A stretch of DNA of 64,000 nucleotides from Undibacterium_A arcticum (GCF_042660705.1 NZ_JBHSUQ010000002.1); one strand, 5' to 3'; positions 55,953-64,000 are shown, numbered from the stretch's first letter. Numbers and translations are program-made. Notes: generated from the letters alone by a model not told the origin.

Positions 55953-56669
55953 TTAGAGCTGGAATACGCACTCGATTTCAAACGCTCGGTTTTCTCTCCT
56001 CCCACCATGCGGAAAGCCGCCTGGGTTACAAAGCACCCTAGTGGAGGCGACCATTACGTCCACCGAGCTATGTGTGTGCCCGTGTAGAAAATATGCAATC
56101 TGGGGATGCTGCTCTATGAAGGCATCAAGGTTCGAAGCGAAGGCCGGTGTGAGCCGGTCGTTCTTATACTCCGGGGCCACGCATGCCGGCGACGGCAAAT
56201 GATGGGTCACGACTACCGTCTTGCCCTCGAACGGTTGCTCAACCAACCGAGTTATGGCCGCGAGCGATTCATGGAACCGCTCAACTGTCCGCTCTAGCAG
56301 CAGCTTCACACGTGCGTCCGGGGGGCCGTCCTGAATGACCTTGAAATCACTCATCAGCTCTTCGGCGTCAAACATTGAATCATATGGGGTTCAATACAGC
56401 TTGAAATCAGTCCACAACGTGGCTCCAGTGAACCTCACATTGCCTTTCTCGAGGAAGTGCACATTGGTGCCAGCAGCAGCCGCTCGAAGCTCAGGTATCA
56501 GGTCATCGAAATGATGGCTGTAAAACTCGTGGTTGCAGGCAACATAGATGACTGGGCAGCCAAATGTCTTCTTTGCCCATTCGATACCGGAAGTGCCTGT
56601 ACCGATATCACGCCGAATCGGCAACACTTCGAACTCAAGATGCAAATCTGACAACAAACGTACGAGCAT
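55953..56669 (-). pseudogene. second metallophosphoesterase, damaged
   Basis: The N-terminus MLVRLLSDLHLEFEV (start 56669) leads directly to DIGTGTSGIEWAKKTF; the segment that should hold the VVVLAGD metal ligand is missing. The next motif reads ACNHEFY instead of GNHE. After TLWTDFKLY there is an in-frame TGA (56391-56393), and the same frame then continues TPYDSMFDAEELMSDFKVIQ to VVVTHHLPSP and FLHGHTHSS. A deletion, a changed motif and a stop codon together indicate real decay. Confidence 0.7.
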
Positions 56670-56874
56670 TGGATTCTTCTTTCGATATTGGTAGCTGCGA
56701 CCAATAACGGGCATTATCGGCTGTTCTTCGCCTGCAACACACTATTATCATATTGACATCATAATTTAATGATATCGCGACCTGACCCTCGAATTCGAAC
56801 TGCTCGAGGCGCATTGCGCGGTACCGCACTGAGCTGGAGCTGTCCCCTGCCCTATGCTTCAGAAAGGAGGACTC

Positions 56875-56988
56875 ATGAACATCATCTACATGAACGGCAA
56901 CGCCGCTTCGTCAGACAGATTCAATTTCATTCGTACCCAACTGACCGGACACGATGAAGCCTTGATAGACTATCTAGTATGTCAATAG
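56875..56988 (+). pseudogene. N-terminal stub of an alpha/beta hydrolase-type gene
   Basis: Behind a strong AGGAGG, an ATG at 56875 gives MNIIYMNGNAASSDRFNFIR and then TQLTGHDEALIDYLVCQ before TAG. The start resembles small alpha/beta hydrolases of mobile elements, cut about 35 residues in, near the word GACTATCTAGTA. No continuation is seen in any frame. Confidence 0.45.
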
Positions 56989-57026
56989 CACTTTACTCGT
57001 CTATCCAAGAGTGGCGGCGATTGAAA

Positions 57027-57064
57027 TCCGTGGGGGTGACGGAAGTCCGTGGGGGTGACGGAAG
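57027..57064 (+). repeat. tandem duplication of a 19-bp unit
   Basis: TCCGTGGGGGTGACGGAAG occurs twice in direct succession (57027-57045, 57046-57064) and a third partial TCCG follows. No gene contains it. It may be a replication-slippage product beside the hydrolase scar. Confidence 0.7.
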
Positions 57065-57077
57065 TCCGCGTTTGAAG

Positions 57078-57575
57078 TCAAGGTGTGTGCCCTCGGATGC
57101 CTACTCCATGACAAGAGCTGCGAGGTCGGCGGCAGTTGTTTGGGAAAAGTTGTGCGGGAGTGTCATTGATGTTCCTGTGCTTAAATAAAATTTGTGAGCG
57201 TCCTGTACCTCTGCACATAACTCTTGAGACGAAAAAGTCGAATTCAGTTCTCTCTGAGCTATGTTGCTGGCTATCAATCAATTCAGTGCACGTGGCGTCT
57301 TCTTCGGAGTCCAGACGCAACGGACTCGCACAGGTTGAAGTCCGATTCCAGGGGGCCGCTAGGAATAGCATCCGACCGGGCGTTCCGGGCTCTAACCGAT
57401 ATCCAGGCACCTTACCGGCCCGCACGGGGTCCCACATGATGGTTTCCAGCCCACCACTCGGCATCATCCCGGCGCCGCCTACAAGCCCCAAGTGGATGGG
57501 TCCCGGGTGCGTTTCGGTGACAGAGGCTGCCTTTGTGACACCTGTGCACAACTCTACTTCGCCGCCACTCAACAT
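57078..57575 (-). CDS. uncertain open frame downstream of the Bil operon
   Basis: 165 codons starting MLSGGEVELCTGVTKAASVT, 18 bases after the E1-like gene and on the same strand. The first half (HPGPIHLGLVGGAGMMPSGG, DPVRAGKVPGYRLEPGTP) could be coding; the second half looks random. The opposite strand has an equally long frame. The ribosome-binding site is weak. Either a fifth operon gene or chance. Confidence 0.25.
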   Translation of the reverse strand: MLSGGEVELCTGVTKAASVTETHPGPIHLGLVGGAGMMPSGGLETIMWDPVRAGKVPGYRLEPGTPGRMLFLAAPWNRTSTCASPLRLDSEEDATCTELIDSQQHSSERTEFDFFVSRVMCRGTGRSQILFKHRNINDTPAQLFPNNCRRPRSSCHGVGIRGHTP

Positions 57576-57593
57576 GTAAAAAGCGGATTCACC

Positions 57594-58997
57594 CTACTCA
57601 ACTCGCTTAATGGTGTGAGTCTGTACACCGCGAACTGGCGGGGCAGCCTCGCTGGCGAGTCGTCCTTCCAGCCGACTGGTGCCAAGGGAGCACAGCCGCA
57701 GCTTTAGGTCTGAGAACACGGGCCCGCCGTTAACGGTCTTGAGCATCTCTGCCAACACCACGCACGCTGCCACAGCGCCGACAAATGGCACCGCAACGGA
57801 TTTCCCGGTAAGTAGCAAACGTCCGCACTCATCCGCGTCAAGCGCCTGATATGCCGCGTTGCTAGCGGCCAGCAGCCGCTTGCGAGCCTCACGCGCAGCC
57901 AGTTCCTCAGTTGACTCCAGCGGCCAGACATCACAGGCAACCCGCGGGTTCGGCCAAGTGTGAAACGCGATGGTGTCAAAGTTGTGGTCCTCGCCACCAA
58001 GGCCGCTATCGAAAATCGCATTGAAGCCGGCCTCCGACAGCCATTGCCGTGCCCTGTTGTCGTCGAAGCCGGAGAGCGCTATGACGGGCTCCCCGGCGGT
58101 GCGCCTGAAGTTTTCGTCCACCCGCCGCTCGAGGAGTCTCGTCGAGAATCCGCGCGTCTCGAGCCAGTCGGCAGCAACGCGGGTTTTGAGATACGTCACC
58201 GATACGGACGTCAGCAAGGCACCTGTCTCGACGTTTGCCTTCTCGACCCTGTCGTCGTCACACAGCAGAATCGTCGCATCCTTCCGTGAGGAATACGGTA
58301 GTGCAGCAAGACCCCACAGGTATGCCTGACCAAGGTGGCCCAGCCCAAAAGCACCGACAGCGAGTGGCAACTCAACAAGTTGCCGACCGACACCATCGGG
58401 GTGCTCCGCAGAAAGGTCCGGACGCCATAGAGAGAACGTCACGACGCGTCGCGTGGCCGTGATGCTTATGCCCGCAAAGTCGGCGAACACCTCACCAACC
58501 GCGATGGAGGCGGCCGCAATACTGGCAAGCTGACAGTACTCGCGCTCGGCCATCCGAGGCACTTCGGTGGCTGGGCCTACAGCAATGCGCCAGCCATCGT
58601 AGGTCATCCGGACTGCGCCGGCTTCGGCGACCGCATTCCCAAGAATCAGATGTCGACCAGTGGGTGGCAACCCACTCCACACGGTGGGTTTACCACCAAG
58701 TTCGACCACCGCTTCACCTAACGTCGCTGCGCGCACCACGAGAACGAGGCACGGGGCGAGCCACACCTCCGCCGCAGCGTGCACTTTGGTTTCCCCGGCG
58801 AAGCACTTGACGCCTAGGTTGACCGCCGTAAGCAGCGCCAACTGCAGCCCGTAGGAAGCTTTGACGTCATCGCCGACTAGCACCTCAATGCCGCGCTGCG
58901 CCCTTAGACGTCGAGACTCTTCGATACCAATAGCATCTTGGTCCATGAATAGCTTATCGATGCGCGAGAGGGTGTCACTGGAGATTGGCTGAATCAT
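57594..58997 (-). CDS. bilD: E1-like ubiquitin-activating enzyme of a Bil-type operon
   Basis: 467 aa, intact. The ThiF/E1 adenylation domain is in the C-terminal half: VGAFGLGHLGQAYLW (nucleotide loop), LLCDDDRVEKANVETGALL (Asp and the following conserved residues), then ALSGFDDNRARQWL. The first 200 residues form a second, divergent domain. It would adenylate the C-terminus of the Ubl protein for transfer to the E2. The order Ubl-E2-DUB-E1 matches the antiviral Bil systems as I remember their naming; the letter may differ between publications. Confidence 0.8.
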   Translation of the reverse strand: MIQPISSDTLSRIDKLFMDQDAIGIEESRRLRAQRGIEVLVGDDVKASYGLQLALLTAVNLGVKCFAGETKVHAAAEVWLAPCLVLVVRAATLGEAVVELGGKPTVWSGLPPTGRHLILGNAVAEAGAVRMTYDGWRIAVGPATEVPRMAEREYCQLASIAAASIAVGEVFADFAGISITATRRVVTFSLWRPDLSAEHPDGVGRQLVELPLAVGAFGLGHLGQAYLWGLAALPYSSRKDATILLCDDDRVEKANVETGALLTSVSVTYLKTRVAADWLETRGFSTRLLERRVDENFRRTAGEPVIALSGFDDNRARQWLSEAGFNAIFDSGLGGEDHNFDTIAFHTWPNPRVACDVWPLESTEELAAREARKRLLAASNAAYQALDADECGRLLLTGKSVAVPFVGAVAACVVLAEMLKTVNGGPVFSDLKLRLCSLGTSRLEGRLASEAAPPVRGVQTHTIKRVE

Positions 58998-59001
58998 ATG
59001 T

Positions 59002-59502
59002 TCACCACACGCAAAGACGGACGGGGGCGTTGGGATGGTCGTGAACGAACGACGTCCAGCGGGTCTGGCCCTTGAAAACGTGCATTCCTACTCCAGCCAG
59101 CGACCACATTGAGGTGTGGCCATAGTTGGGAAGGATGAGGGCAAGGTGACCCTGCACGGGAACCATTGGGTAGTCCTGGTCGACGGTGCTTTGACGAACG
59201 TCGACGGTCGGGTGGGTGTGCACATCGGCCAGAACTTGCAATCCTCTTTTAGCACAGTAGTCCCACAGAGCCGAAAACCCCTTTGCGTGGAACACCACAA
59301 TGCCGTCTGATAACGCGCTAGGGTCAAGGTCGTCGTAGCAGACGAAGGTCTCGACACGCCCATCGTCAGTTCCGGCCGTGCCGAGCAGGAACGCCCCGCT
59401 CTCACGACGCCTTCCGCCTCGCTTGCGTAGCTCCGTGACTAGCCCTAACCAGGTCAGCCTCGGAATCTTGATGGCACGTTTAGCAGCCAAGGTAGTCCTC
59501 AC
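59002..59502 (-). CDS. bilC: JAB/JAMM deubiquitinase-like peptidase
   Basis: 166 aa. The full JAMM motif is present: the upstream Glu in ESGAFLLG and DVHTHPTVDVRQSTVDQD, which fits HxHx7Sx2D. This zinc isopeptidase should process or remove the Ubl protein. It overlaps the E2 gene by 23 bases upstream and ends four bases before the E1 gene. Frame intact. Confidence 0.88.
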   Translation of the reverse strand: MRTTLAAKRAIKIPRLTWLGLVTELRKRGGRRRESGAFLLGTAGTDDGRVETFVCYDDLDPSALSDGIVVFHAKGFSALWDYCAKRGLQVLADVHTHPTVDVRQSTVDQDYPMVPVQGHLALILPNYGHTSMWSLAGVGMHVFKGQTRWTSFVHDHPNAPVRLCVW

Positions 59503-59974
59503 AGTTCAGCCATCGGTGAACGAGGCTGATGAAGTCAGTCAAAGTGTTCTGTTCTGTCCAGACGTATTGGGGGTTTTGTGTCGGCCAATCGTGATGGTTG
59601 AGCCTGGCTTGCCGGTCGAATGGGTGGTAGAACCCCCTCCCTGGCGCGGCCCATCCAGTCACTCTAAAGACGCCTTCCACCGGTGACTTGGGCCGACCTT
59701 TTGGCCATTTTTCTGGGACGAGGAAGTTGTTCGCTTCCTCGTCCCAGAATGCGCCAGTCGGCGACTGGATACCGTACCCGTCCACGTCCCACCGCACCAA
59801 CATCTGTTCCGGGCTGTTGGCGCGAGGCGCAGCCTGCACTCGCGTGTAGACATATGGCCAGCCCGTTTTCGACACCTCCCAGGCAAGAGACCATTGCCCC
59901 TTTGACACGCCAATCCGAAACTCTGCTCGCTCTAAATCTGCCTCTAGAAGACGTTGAGCTGTGGACGCGGTCAT
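59480..59974 (-). CDS. bilB: E2-like ubiquitin-conjugating enzyme
   Basis: About 164 aa. The start at 59974 makes an ATGA overlap with the Ubl gene's stop; ATG 59983 is the alternative. The fold pattern is E2-like: LVRWDVDGYGIQSPTGAFW, then PVEGVFRVTG and a C-terminal helix FISLVHRWLNCEDYLGC. The Cys in WLNCED or the terminal Cys would be the thioester residue. Assignment rests on this pattern and on its place between Ubl, JAB and E1 genes. Confidence 0.72.
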   Translation of the reverse strand: MTASTAQRLLEADLERAEFRIGVSKGQWSLAWEVSKTGWPYVYTRVQAAPRANSPEQMLVRWDVDGYGIQSPTGAFWDEEANNFLVPEKWPKGRPKSPVEGVFRVTGWAAPGRGFYHPFDRQARLNHHDWPTQNPQYVWTEQNTLTDFISLVHRWLNCEDYLGC

Positions 59975-60497
59975 GTCTGCCATCCCTGAGGCGTAACTTC
60001 GCGGACCAGGTCGAACTCTAACGAGTGCGTCCCTGGCTCCAGCAGTTCGCCCAGATGCTCCTCTGGGCGAGGTTGTTTGCCACTGGGCTTCAGCGCGAGT
60101 ACCAAATCGGCTCCGGCGCTGGGGTCAACATGGGAACGTTTTTCGCCCATTCCGTCACCGTCGCAATGGTCGCCGCCGGGGAGAAGCTACGCTTGTGGTG
60201 GCCATTGAAGTAAACCGTCACTTCAACTCGGTGGATGGTCAGGGTGTGCACATGCTTGTGCTTGCGCAACTCCAACTGTTCCAGCGTCAGTTCAATATTT
60301 GCCGCCTCGTGGACATCAGAGTCTGCATCTGGATGGTCCAGCGCTTCGACAGCTTCGCCGATGAAGACGAACTGGTCGGCACCCGGCAAAACACCCAGGC
60401 GAGCGAGCACTTCCTTGAGCGTCTCGTCCAAGCGAGCAGTAACGACCTGAGGACGGCCGCTGTCATGTACAAAAATTTCCAACGATTCTTCTTTCAT
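59971..60497 (-). CDS. bilA: tandem ubiquitin-like protein (ISG15-like), split by one base
   Basis: The first frame (60497, MKEESLEIFVHDSGRPQVVT) holds one beta-grasp domain and the start of a second (IHRVEVTVYFNGHHKRSFSP). The frame ends at 60090. One base restored at 60113-60116 gives ADLVLALKPSGKQPRPEEHL and THSLEFDLVREVTPQGWQT with a stop overlapping the E2 start. Two Ubl domains in about 175 aa match the ISG15-like proteins of Bil systems. There is no terminal diglycine, so the end used for conjugation is unclear. Confidence 0.78.
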
Positions 60498-60550
60498 AGA
60501 TACCTCTTTAACGACACCTGTTGCGAACGGGACGGCGCTGTGGCAAACTA

Positions 60551-60637
60551 TGTTGCTTTGTCAAGCAACGCATCATCAAAATACCAGGACAATTAGCACC
60601 TATGAAAATATTCGCGCTGTTGCTTGGCTAGACAACA
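60551..60637. promoter_or_regulatory. two related palindromes in the divergent Bil/XRE promoter
   Basis: TGTTGCTTTGTCAAGCAACG (60551-60570) and TGTTGCTTGGCTAGACAACA (60618-60637) are dyads that share the first eight bases and lie 67 bases apart, between the Bil operon (reading left) and the XRE gene (reading right). They are likely binding sites for the XRE protein, which would then control both directions. Confidence 0.55.
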
Positions 60638-60824
60638 CTGTAACTGATTGAAAATCATGTGTCAAGTCACCTGCTTAGCCTGCCATTGCGGACCATAGAT
60701 ATGACAGACATGTCAAGTCCGGTGCTCACAAGAAGCCACCTCGCTCACTCGCATGGACGGAACCATCTCGCGTCCTCATCGAGCGCAATAGTTTTCTTTC
60801 ACCCCCCACCAGGAGACCATAGCC

Positions 60825-61210
60825 ATGGCACAGACCGGCCTAGGTGTCGCACTACGCAAATTGCGGGAGCGACGAACATTTTCACTTCGAGAGATGAGCC
60901 AGTTATCTGCGGTCGACCACGCGTATGTATATCGGCTAGAAACAGGCGAGAAACAAGTCCTTCAGGAGAATTAATTGGCAAGCTTCTTAAGGTCCTAAAA
61001 CCGACTGAGCGCGAGGCTGAAATCGTCAAATGGCTCACCGACCATCCTGAGGCAGACCCGGACCTTGTTGAATATGTACTTGGTGATGAATCGATTGATG
61101 TCGCAATCTTTACAATGGCCGCAGGAGCTCGACACCGAGGTAATGCACGGCCAGACCCTGCCACATTGATAGCTCGAATCAGACGAGCCTTAGACGACGA
61201 AGACGAGTAA
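60825..61210 (+). CDS. XRE-family regulator, split by a lost A
   Basis: The ATG at 60825 follows AGGAG. MAQTGLGVALRKLRERRTFS and MSQLSAVDHAYVYRLETGEK form a complete helix-turn-helix of the cI/XRE type. At AAA 60951-60953 (four expected) the frame shifts; SPSGELIGKLLKVLKPTERE and the acidic tail IRRALDDEDE finish at 61210, about 129 aa. It is followed six bases later by an ImmA/IrrE peptidase gene, the usual repressor-protease pair. Probably controls the Bil operon. Confidence 0.78.
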
Positions 61211-61215
61211 GCCAC

Positions 61216-62085
61216 ATGAATGAAACCGACGTGCAGGACCAAGCCAGGGCTTTCGTCGCGAGTGTCGATTCGACGAATATTCAAAACGACCTGTCCGCCT
61301 ATGTGAAAAAGGCCGAAGCAAAGCTTCGCAAGGAAGAGCTCTCGGACGGGGAGTCTGGGTTCACTGTGACCAAGGCAAACGGGCAGCACGTCATAACGGT
61401 CAACTCGCTTGAATCCGAAGAGCGTCAGCGATTCACTGTTTGCCATGAGATTGCCCACATCGTCCTGAAGCTCCCTTCACTGCATGACGAGCTTCCTTCG
61501 TGGTCTTATGCCAAGCGCGACATCAACGAGGTGACGTGCGACATCTTTGCGGCAGAGCTACTCATGCCTTACAAGATGTGGAAGGACAAGGTGCCGAAAG
61601 AGGAACCGTCGATAACGGTGATTGAGTACATGGCCGCTGAATTCAAAACCTCGTTCCCAGCAGCAGCGTCACGTTATGCCAACTTGGCAGATATCCCCTG
61701 TGCGTTCGTCACGATGGAACGCGGGATGGTCCGCTACGCGGCACGTTCGACGTCCTTGCGACGCGCGCTGGCGTGGATTCCCCCGAAGACACCAATACCG
61801 GCTGGCTCTGTCGCCCATCGGCTTCGTGCCGCCGGAATTACCCATATCGAAACCGATGAAGTGGCCCAAGATGTATGGTTCGAGAACTGGGAAAAGGGAG
61901 TTGACCTTTATGAAATGGCTCGTCACTACCACCGATTCGACACCACTGTGGCGCTTCTATGGTTTCCAGAGGAAGACTTGCCAGAAGTTGAAGTAGACAG
62001 GTTCGGTGTTCGCGTAGTTGACCACAGCGGACTGCAGGAGCTAACTGGCGAACTACCTTGGCCGGGGAACAAGAAGCGAAGATAG
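61216..62085 (+). CDS. ImmA/IrrE-family metallopeptidase
   Basis: 289 aa, intact. Zinc peptidase motif VCHEIAHIVL with the third ligand in CDIFAAELLMP. Proteins of this family cut XRE-type repressors in response to a signal, as ImmA does to ImmR. The C-terminal half (ETDEVAQDVWFENWEKGVDL, VALLWFPEED) may be the sensor domain. It forms an operon with the XRE gene next to Bil. Confidence 0.85.
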   Translation: MNETDVQDQARAFVASVDSTNIQNDLSAYVKKAEAKLRKEELSDGESGFTVTKANGQHVITVNSLESEERQRFTVCHEIAHIVLKLPSLHDELPSWSYAKRDINEVTCDIFAAELLMPYKMWKDKVPKEEPSITVIEYMAAEFKTSFPAAASRYANLADIPCAFVTMERGMVRYAARSTSLRRALAWIPPKTPIPAGSVAHRLRAAGITHIETDEVAQDVWFENWEKGVDLYEMARHYHRFDTTVALLWFPEEDLPEVEVDRFGVRVVDHSGLQELTGELPWPGNKKRR

Positions 62086-62291
62086 AGGTGAATGACTAGC
62101 TGTTGGGGCTGACGCTATTATGACCCAGGGTGCTGATATTGACTGCACCATGTCTAACTTCTGAAATCCCACAGAGTCCAACCGTTCGCTAGGCATGCGG
62201 GTGGGTCAACGAATTCCGGCAGCCCCCCCTGTGCCAATATAACTTGAGACACCTACCCGATTAATTTAGAGTACAGCGGTAGGTTCCCAAC

Positions 62292-62753
62292 ATGCACAAC
62301 CGAAAGCATCAAATTAGCATTCCAGCAGATCCCGATATCGCAACCGGCCCGTTCCCCGCCGAGGCACAACGTCCCGACCCCGAGGTTGTTCCCACTGCCA
62401 AACGGCGTACCTTCTCCAAAGCCGAGAAGCTGCGCATTCTGGCTGCTGCCGACGCGTGTGTGGCTCCTGGTGACATCGGCGCCTTGCTGCGTCGGGAAGG
62501 CATTTACTCGTCCCACCTGGCCACGTGGCGCAAGCAGCGCCAACTTGCCGGCGAGGCTCAGCTCATGGAGCGCAAGCGCGGCCCGAAGGTCGATCCGGCT
62601 GCGGCCCAAGACCGCCGGGTGCTTGAACTAGAGAAGGAAGTCGAGCGTCTGCGCGACAAGCTGGTCAAGGCCGACCTGATCATTGACGTCCAAAAAAAAC
62701 TTTCCATCCTGCTGGGGCTGAACACCAGCGACACGCCCGGCGAGCCGAAGTGA
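62292..62753 (+). CDS. IS3-family OrfA
   Basis: 153 aa. DNA-binding region RRTFSKAEKLRILAAADACV and IYSSHLATWRKQRQL, then a leucine-zipper coiled coil (RVLELEKEVERLRDKLVKAD). It supplies the DNA-binding half of the transposase. It overlaps orfB by four bases (ATGA). Intact. Confidence 0.88.
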   Translation: MHNRKHQISIPADPDIATGPFPAEAQRPDPEVVPTAKRRTFSKAEKLRILAAADACVAPGDIGALLRREGIYSSHLATWRKQRQLAGEAQLMERKRGPKVDPAAAQDRRVLELEKEVERLRDKLVKADLIIDVQKKLSILLGLNTSDTPGEPK

Positions 62754-63766
62754 TGAGCGCTGCCATCAGCCTGGCCGAGAAGGTTGGCGTCGCTACCGCC
62801 TGCCGTGCCTTGCGTCTGCCGCGCAGTGCGTTGTATCGCGACCGTGCCGCACGCCACGTCTGCCTGCTGCCGTCCCCGGCCGGCGCCTCAACCAGGCGCC
62901 CACCACTGGCGCTGTCGCAGCATGAGCGGCGCGTCGTACTTGATGTGCTCAACAGCCCGCGCTTCGCCAATTGTGCGCCGGCGGCTATTCACGCTCAATT
63001 GCTCGACGAAGGCCGCTACTTGGCCTCGGTGCGCACCATGTACCGCCTGCTGCAAGGCTGCGCCGCCGTACGCGAACGCCGCAACCAGCTGGCGCACCCT
63101 GAGTACGCCAAACCGGAATTGCTGGCCGTGATGCCGAACCAGGTGTGGAGCTGGGACATAACCAAGCTCAAGGGGCCGGTCAGAGGCACTTGCTTCCACC
63201 TCTACGTCATCCTCGACATCTTCAGCCGCTACGTCGTCGGCTGGATGGTGGCCGAACAAGAAACCGCCGAATTGGCCGAACAGCTCATCGCCGATAGCGC
63301 CACCAAGGAAAGCATTGCACCCGGCGCGCTAACCTTGCATGCCGACCGGGGCAGCAGCATGCGTTCCAAGCCGGTGGCGACGTTGCTGGTCGATCTGGGC
63401 ATTGCCAAGTCGCACAGCCGGCCCTACGTCTCCGACGACAACCCGTACTCGGAGGCACAGTTCAAGACCCTGAAATACCAGCCGGGCTTCCCGTCGCGCT
63501 TCGGCTCGTTGGCCGACGCGCGCGCCCACTGCGCAACGTTCTTCGTTTGGTACAACCAACAGCATCGCCATTCCGGCATCGGCATGATGACGCCGCAGAG
63601 CGTCCACACCGGCCGCGCTGCCGAAGTGCGCAAGCAAAGACAAGCTACACTGGAGAGCGCCTTCCGGCGCACGCCAAACCGCTTCAAGAATCGGTTGCCA
63701 CAGCCACAAAAGCTGCCGACGGCCGCCTGGATTAACCCGCCAATCATGGAGAAAAAAGCTGCCTGA
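62750..63766 (+). CDS. IS3-family OrfB transposase (rve integrase fold)
   Basis: 338 aa. DDE residues: VWSWDITKLKGPV, LHADRGSSMRSKPV, then SDDNPYSEAQFKTLKY with the Glu. An HTH_21-type region lies at LDVLNSPRFANCAPAAIHAQ. Intact, so the element could be active. Confidence 0.9.
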   Translation: MMSAAISLAEKVGVATACRALRLPRSALYRDRAARHVCLLPSPAGASTRRPPLALSQHERRVVLDVLNSPRFANCAPAAIHAQLLDEGRYLASVRTMYRLLQGCAAVRERRNQLAHPEYAKPELLAVMPNQVWSWDITKLKGPVRGTCFHLYVILDIFSRYVVGWMVAEQETAELAEQLIADSATKESIAPGALTLHADRGSSMRSKPVATLLVDLGIAKSHSRPYVSDDNPYSEAQFKTLKYQPGFPSRFGSLADARAHCATFFVWYNQQHRHSGIGMMTPQSVHTGRAAEVRKQRQATLESAFRRTPNRFKNRLPQPQKLPTAAWINPPIMEKKAA

Positions 63767-63875
63767 TACCGGGATTTAGACGCTCACCGATTTAACTAGG
63801 TGTTTCAAATTCATTGACACGTTCCGGCCTGGGTCAAAATACCATCAGCGACAACAGGACAACCCCACTACCTTG

Positions 63876-64000
63876 TTAAATCCGGTCGCCAAGTACGGTC
63901 AGATACCCCGGTAAGGGAATTGTCTTCAAGAGATTCTTTAGTGCTGCAGTGTCAGCTACTGTTAAAGAAAGGCGATTCGTAGCCAACGAAATCACAAACT
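63876..64000 (-). CDS. C-terminal end of a gene entering from the right edge
   Basis: A minus-strand frame open at the right edge reads FVISLATNRLSLTVADTAAL and ends LPGYLTVLGDRI with TAA at 63876-63878. Only 40 residues are visible. No family can be named. Confidence 0.4.
   Translation of the reverse strand, partial: FVISLATNRLSLTVADTAALKNLLKTIPLPGYLTVLGDRI

Larger units (their letters stand above)
62244..63808. mobile_element. IS3-family insertion sequence
   Basis: Ends carry TTGAGACACCTA (62244-62255) and the complement of TTGAAACACCTA (63797-63808). Two overlapping genes, orfA and orfB, fill it. I do not see a convincing target duplication. It lies directly after the XRE-ImmA/IrrE pair, with about 160 bases between. 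Confidence 0.75.

Noticed and set aside
56391..56393. Selenocysteine at the in-frame TGA of the metallophosphoesterase
   Set aside because: No catalytic Cys belongs at this site, no SECIS-like hairpin follows, and the gene has other damage.
57136..57579. 147-codon plus-strand frame downstream of the Bil operon
   Set aside because: No ribosome-binding site, Pro/Ser-rich with no domain, and equally long on the opposite strand; neither can be supported.

Overview
The window reads as accessory DNA from a betaproteobacterium, most likely Burkholderiales (Oxalobacteraceae-like). The support is the moderately high GC, the imuA-imuB-dnaE2 mutagenesis cassette, a dinB with the insert usual in that group, and many plasmid or integrative-element proteins. 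I see no rRNA, tRNA or CRISPR array and almost no core metabolism. It looks like a mosaic of a plasmid or integrative conjugative element and a defence island, broken up by insertion sequences.

Layout. 1-3459 (minus): a protein with PD-(D/E)XK-like residues cut by the left edge, then a small cluster with RecX-like and PlsC-like proteins. 3750-13001 (plus): DNA-damage genes, namely an SRAP protein, an IS1182 copy inserted at its stop codon, a LexA-type SOS box, imuA, imuB, dnaE2 and dinB. 13060-17893 (minus): small element proteins with repeated leader elements, a DUF4942 methyltransferase and an Xre-RES toxin-antitoxin pair. 18223-20428: a Tn7-like remnant (tail of a TnsC-type ATPase plus TnsD/TniQ). 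20587-31029: cargo consisting of an Fe(II)/2OG dioxygenase, a DNA-binding partner, an ImmA/IrrE-UvrD-nuclease fusion and a very large STAND NTPase. 31182-32529: IS256 copy. 32751-36548 (minus): three 20-bp direct repeats, small proteins, a self-regulated HTH gene and a small tyrosine recombinase. 36839-47075: element backbone with RNase H, NADAR, DUF6884, PRTRC-A-like, AcrVA2-like and EAL proteins and further leader copies. 47397-62085: defence island with an AbiE-like pair, a type III restriction-modification system, metallophosphoesterases, a bacterial ubiquitin-like (Bil) operon and a divergent XRE-ImmA/IrrE pair. 62244-63808: IS3 copy.

One feature affects the whole annotation. About twenty genes with conserved sequence on both sides of a break are split by the loss of one or two bases, nearly always inside a homopolymer run, and I found no clear case of a base gain. 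This suggests uncorrected homopolymer errors in the assembly. I therefore annotate these genes across the break and state where it lies. A few other lesions (in-frame stops, truncated insertion sequences) look like ordinary decay.

Functionally, one part supports SOS mutagenesis and abasic-site protection. The other carries several anti-phage or element-competition modules: Xre-RES, the STAND NTPase, the peptidase-helicase-nuclease fusion, AbiE, type III RM and Bil. The best candidate for an undescribed system is the 20.6-26.1 kb module. The best candidate for an undescribed regulatory element is the leader sequence present at three loci with an identical 20-nt core.
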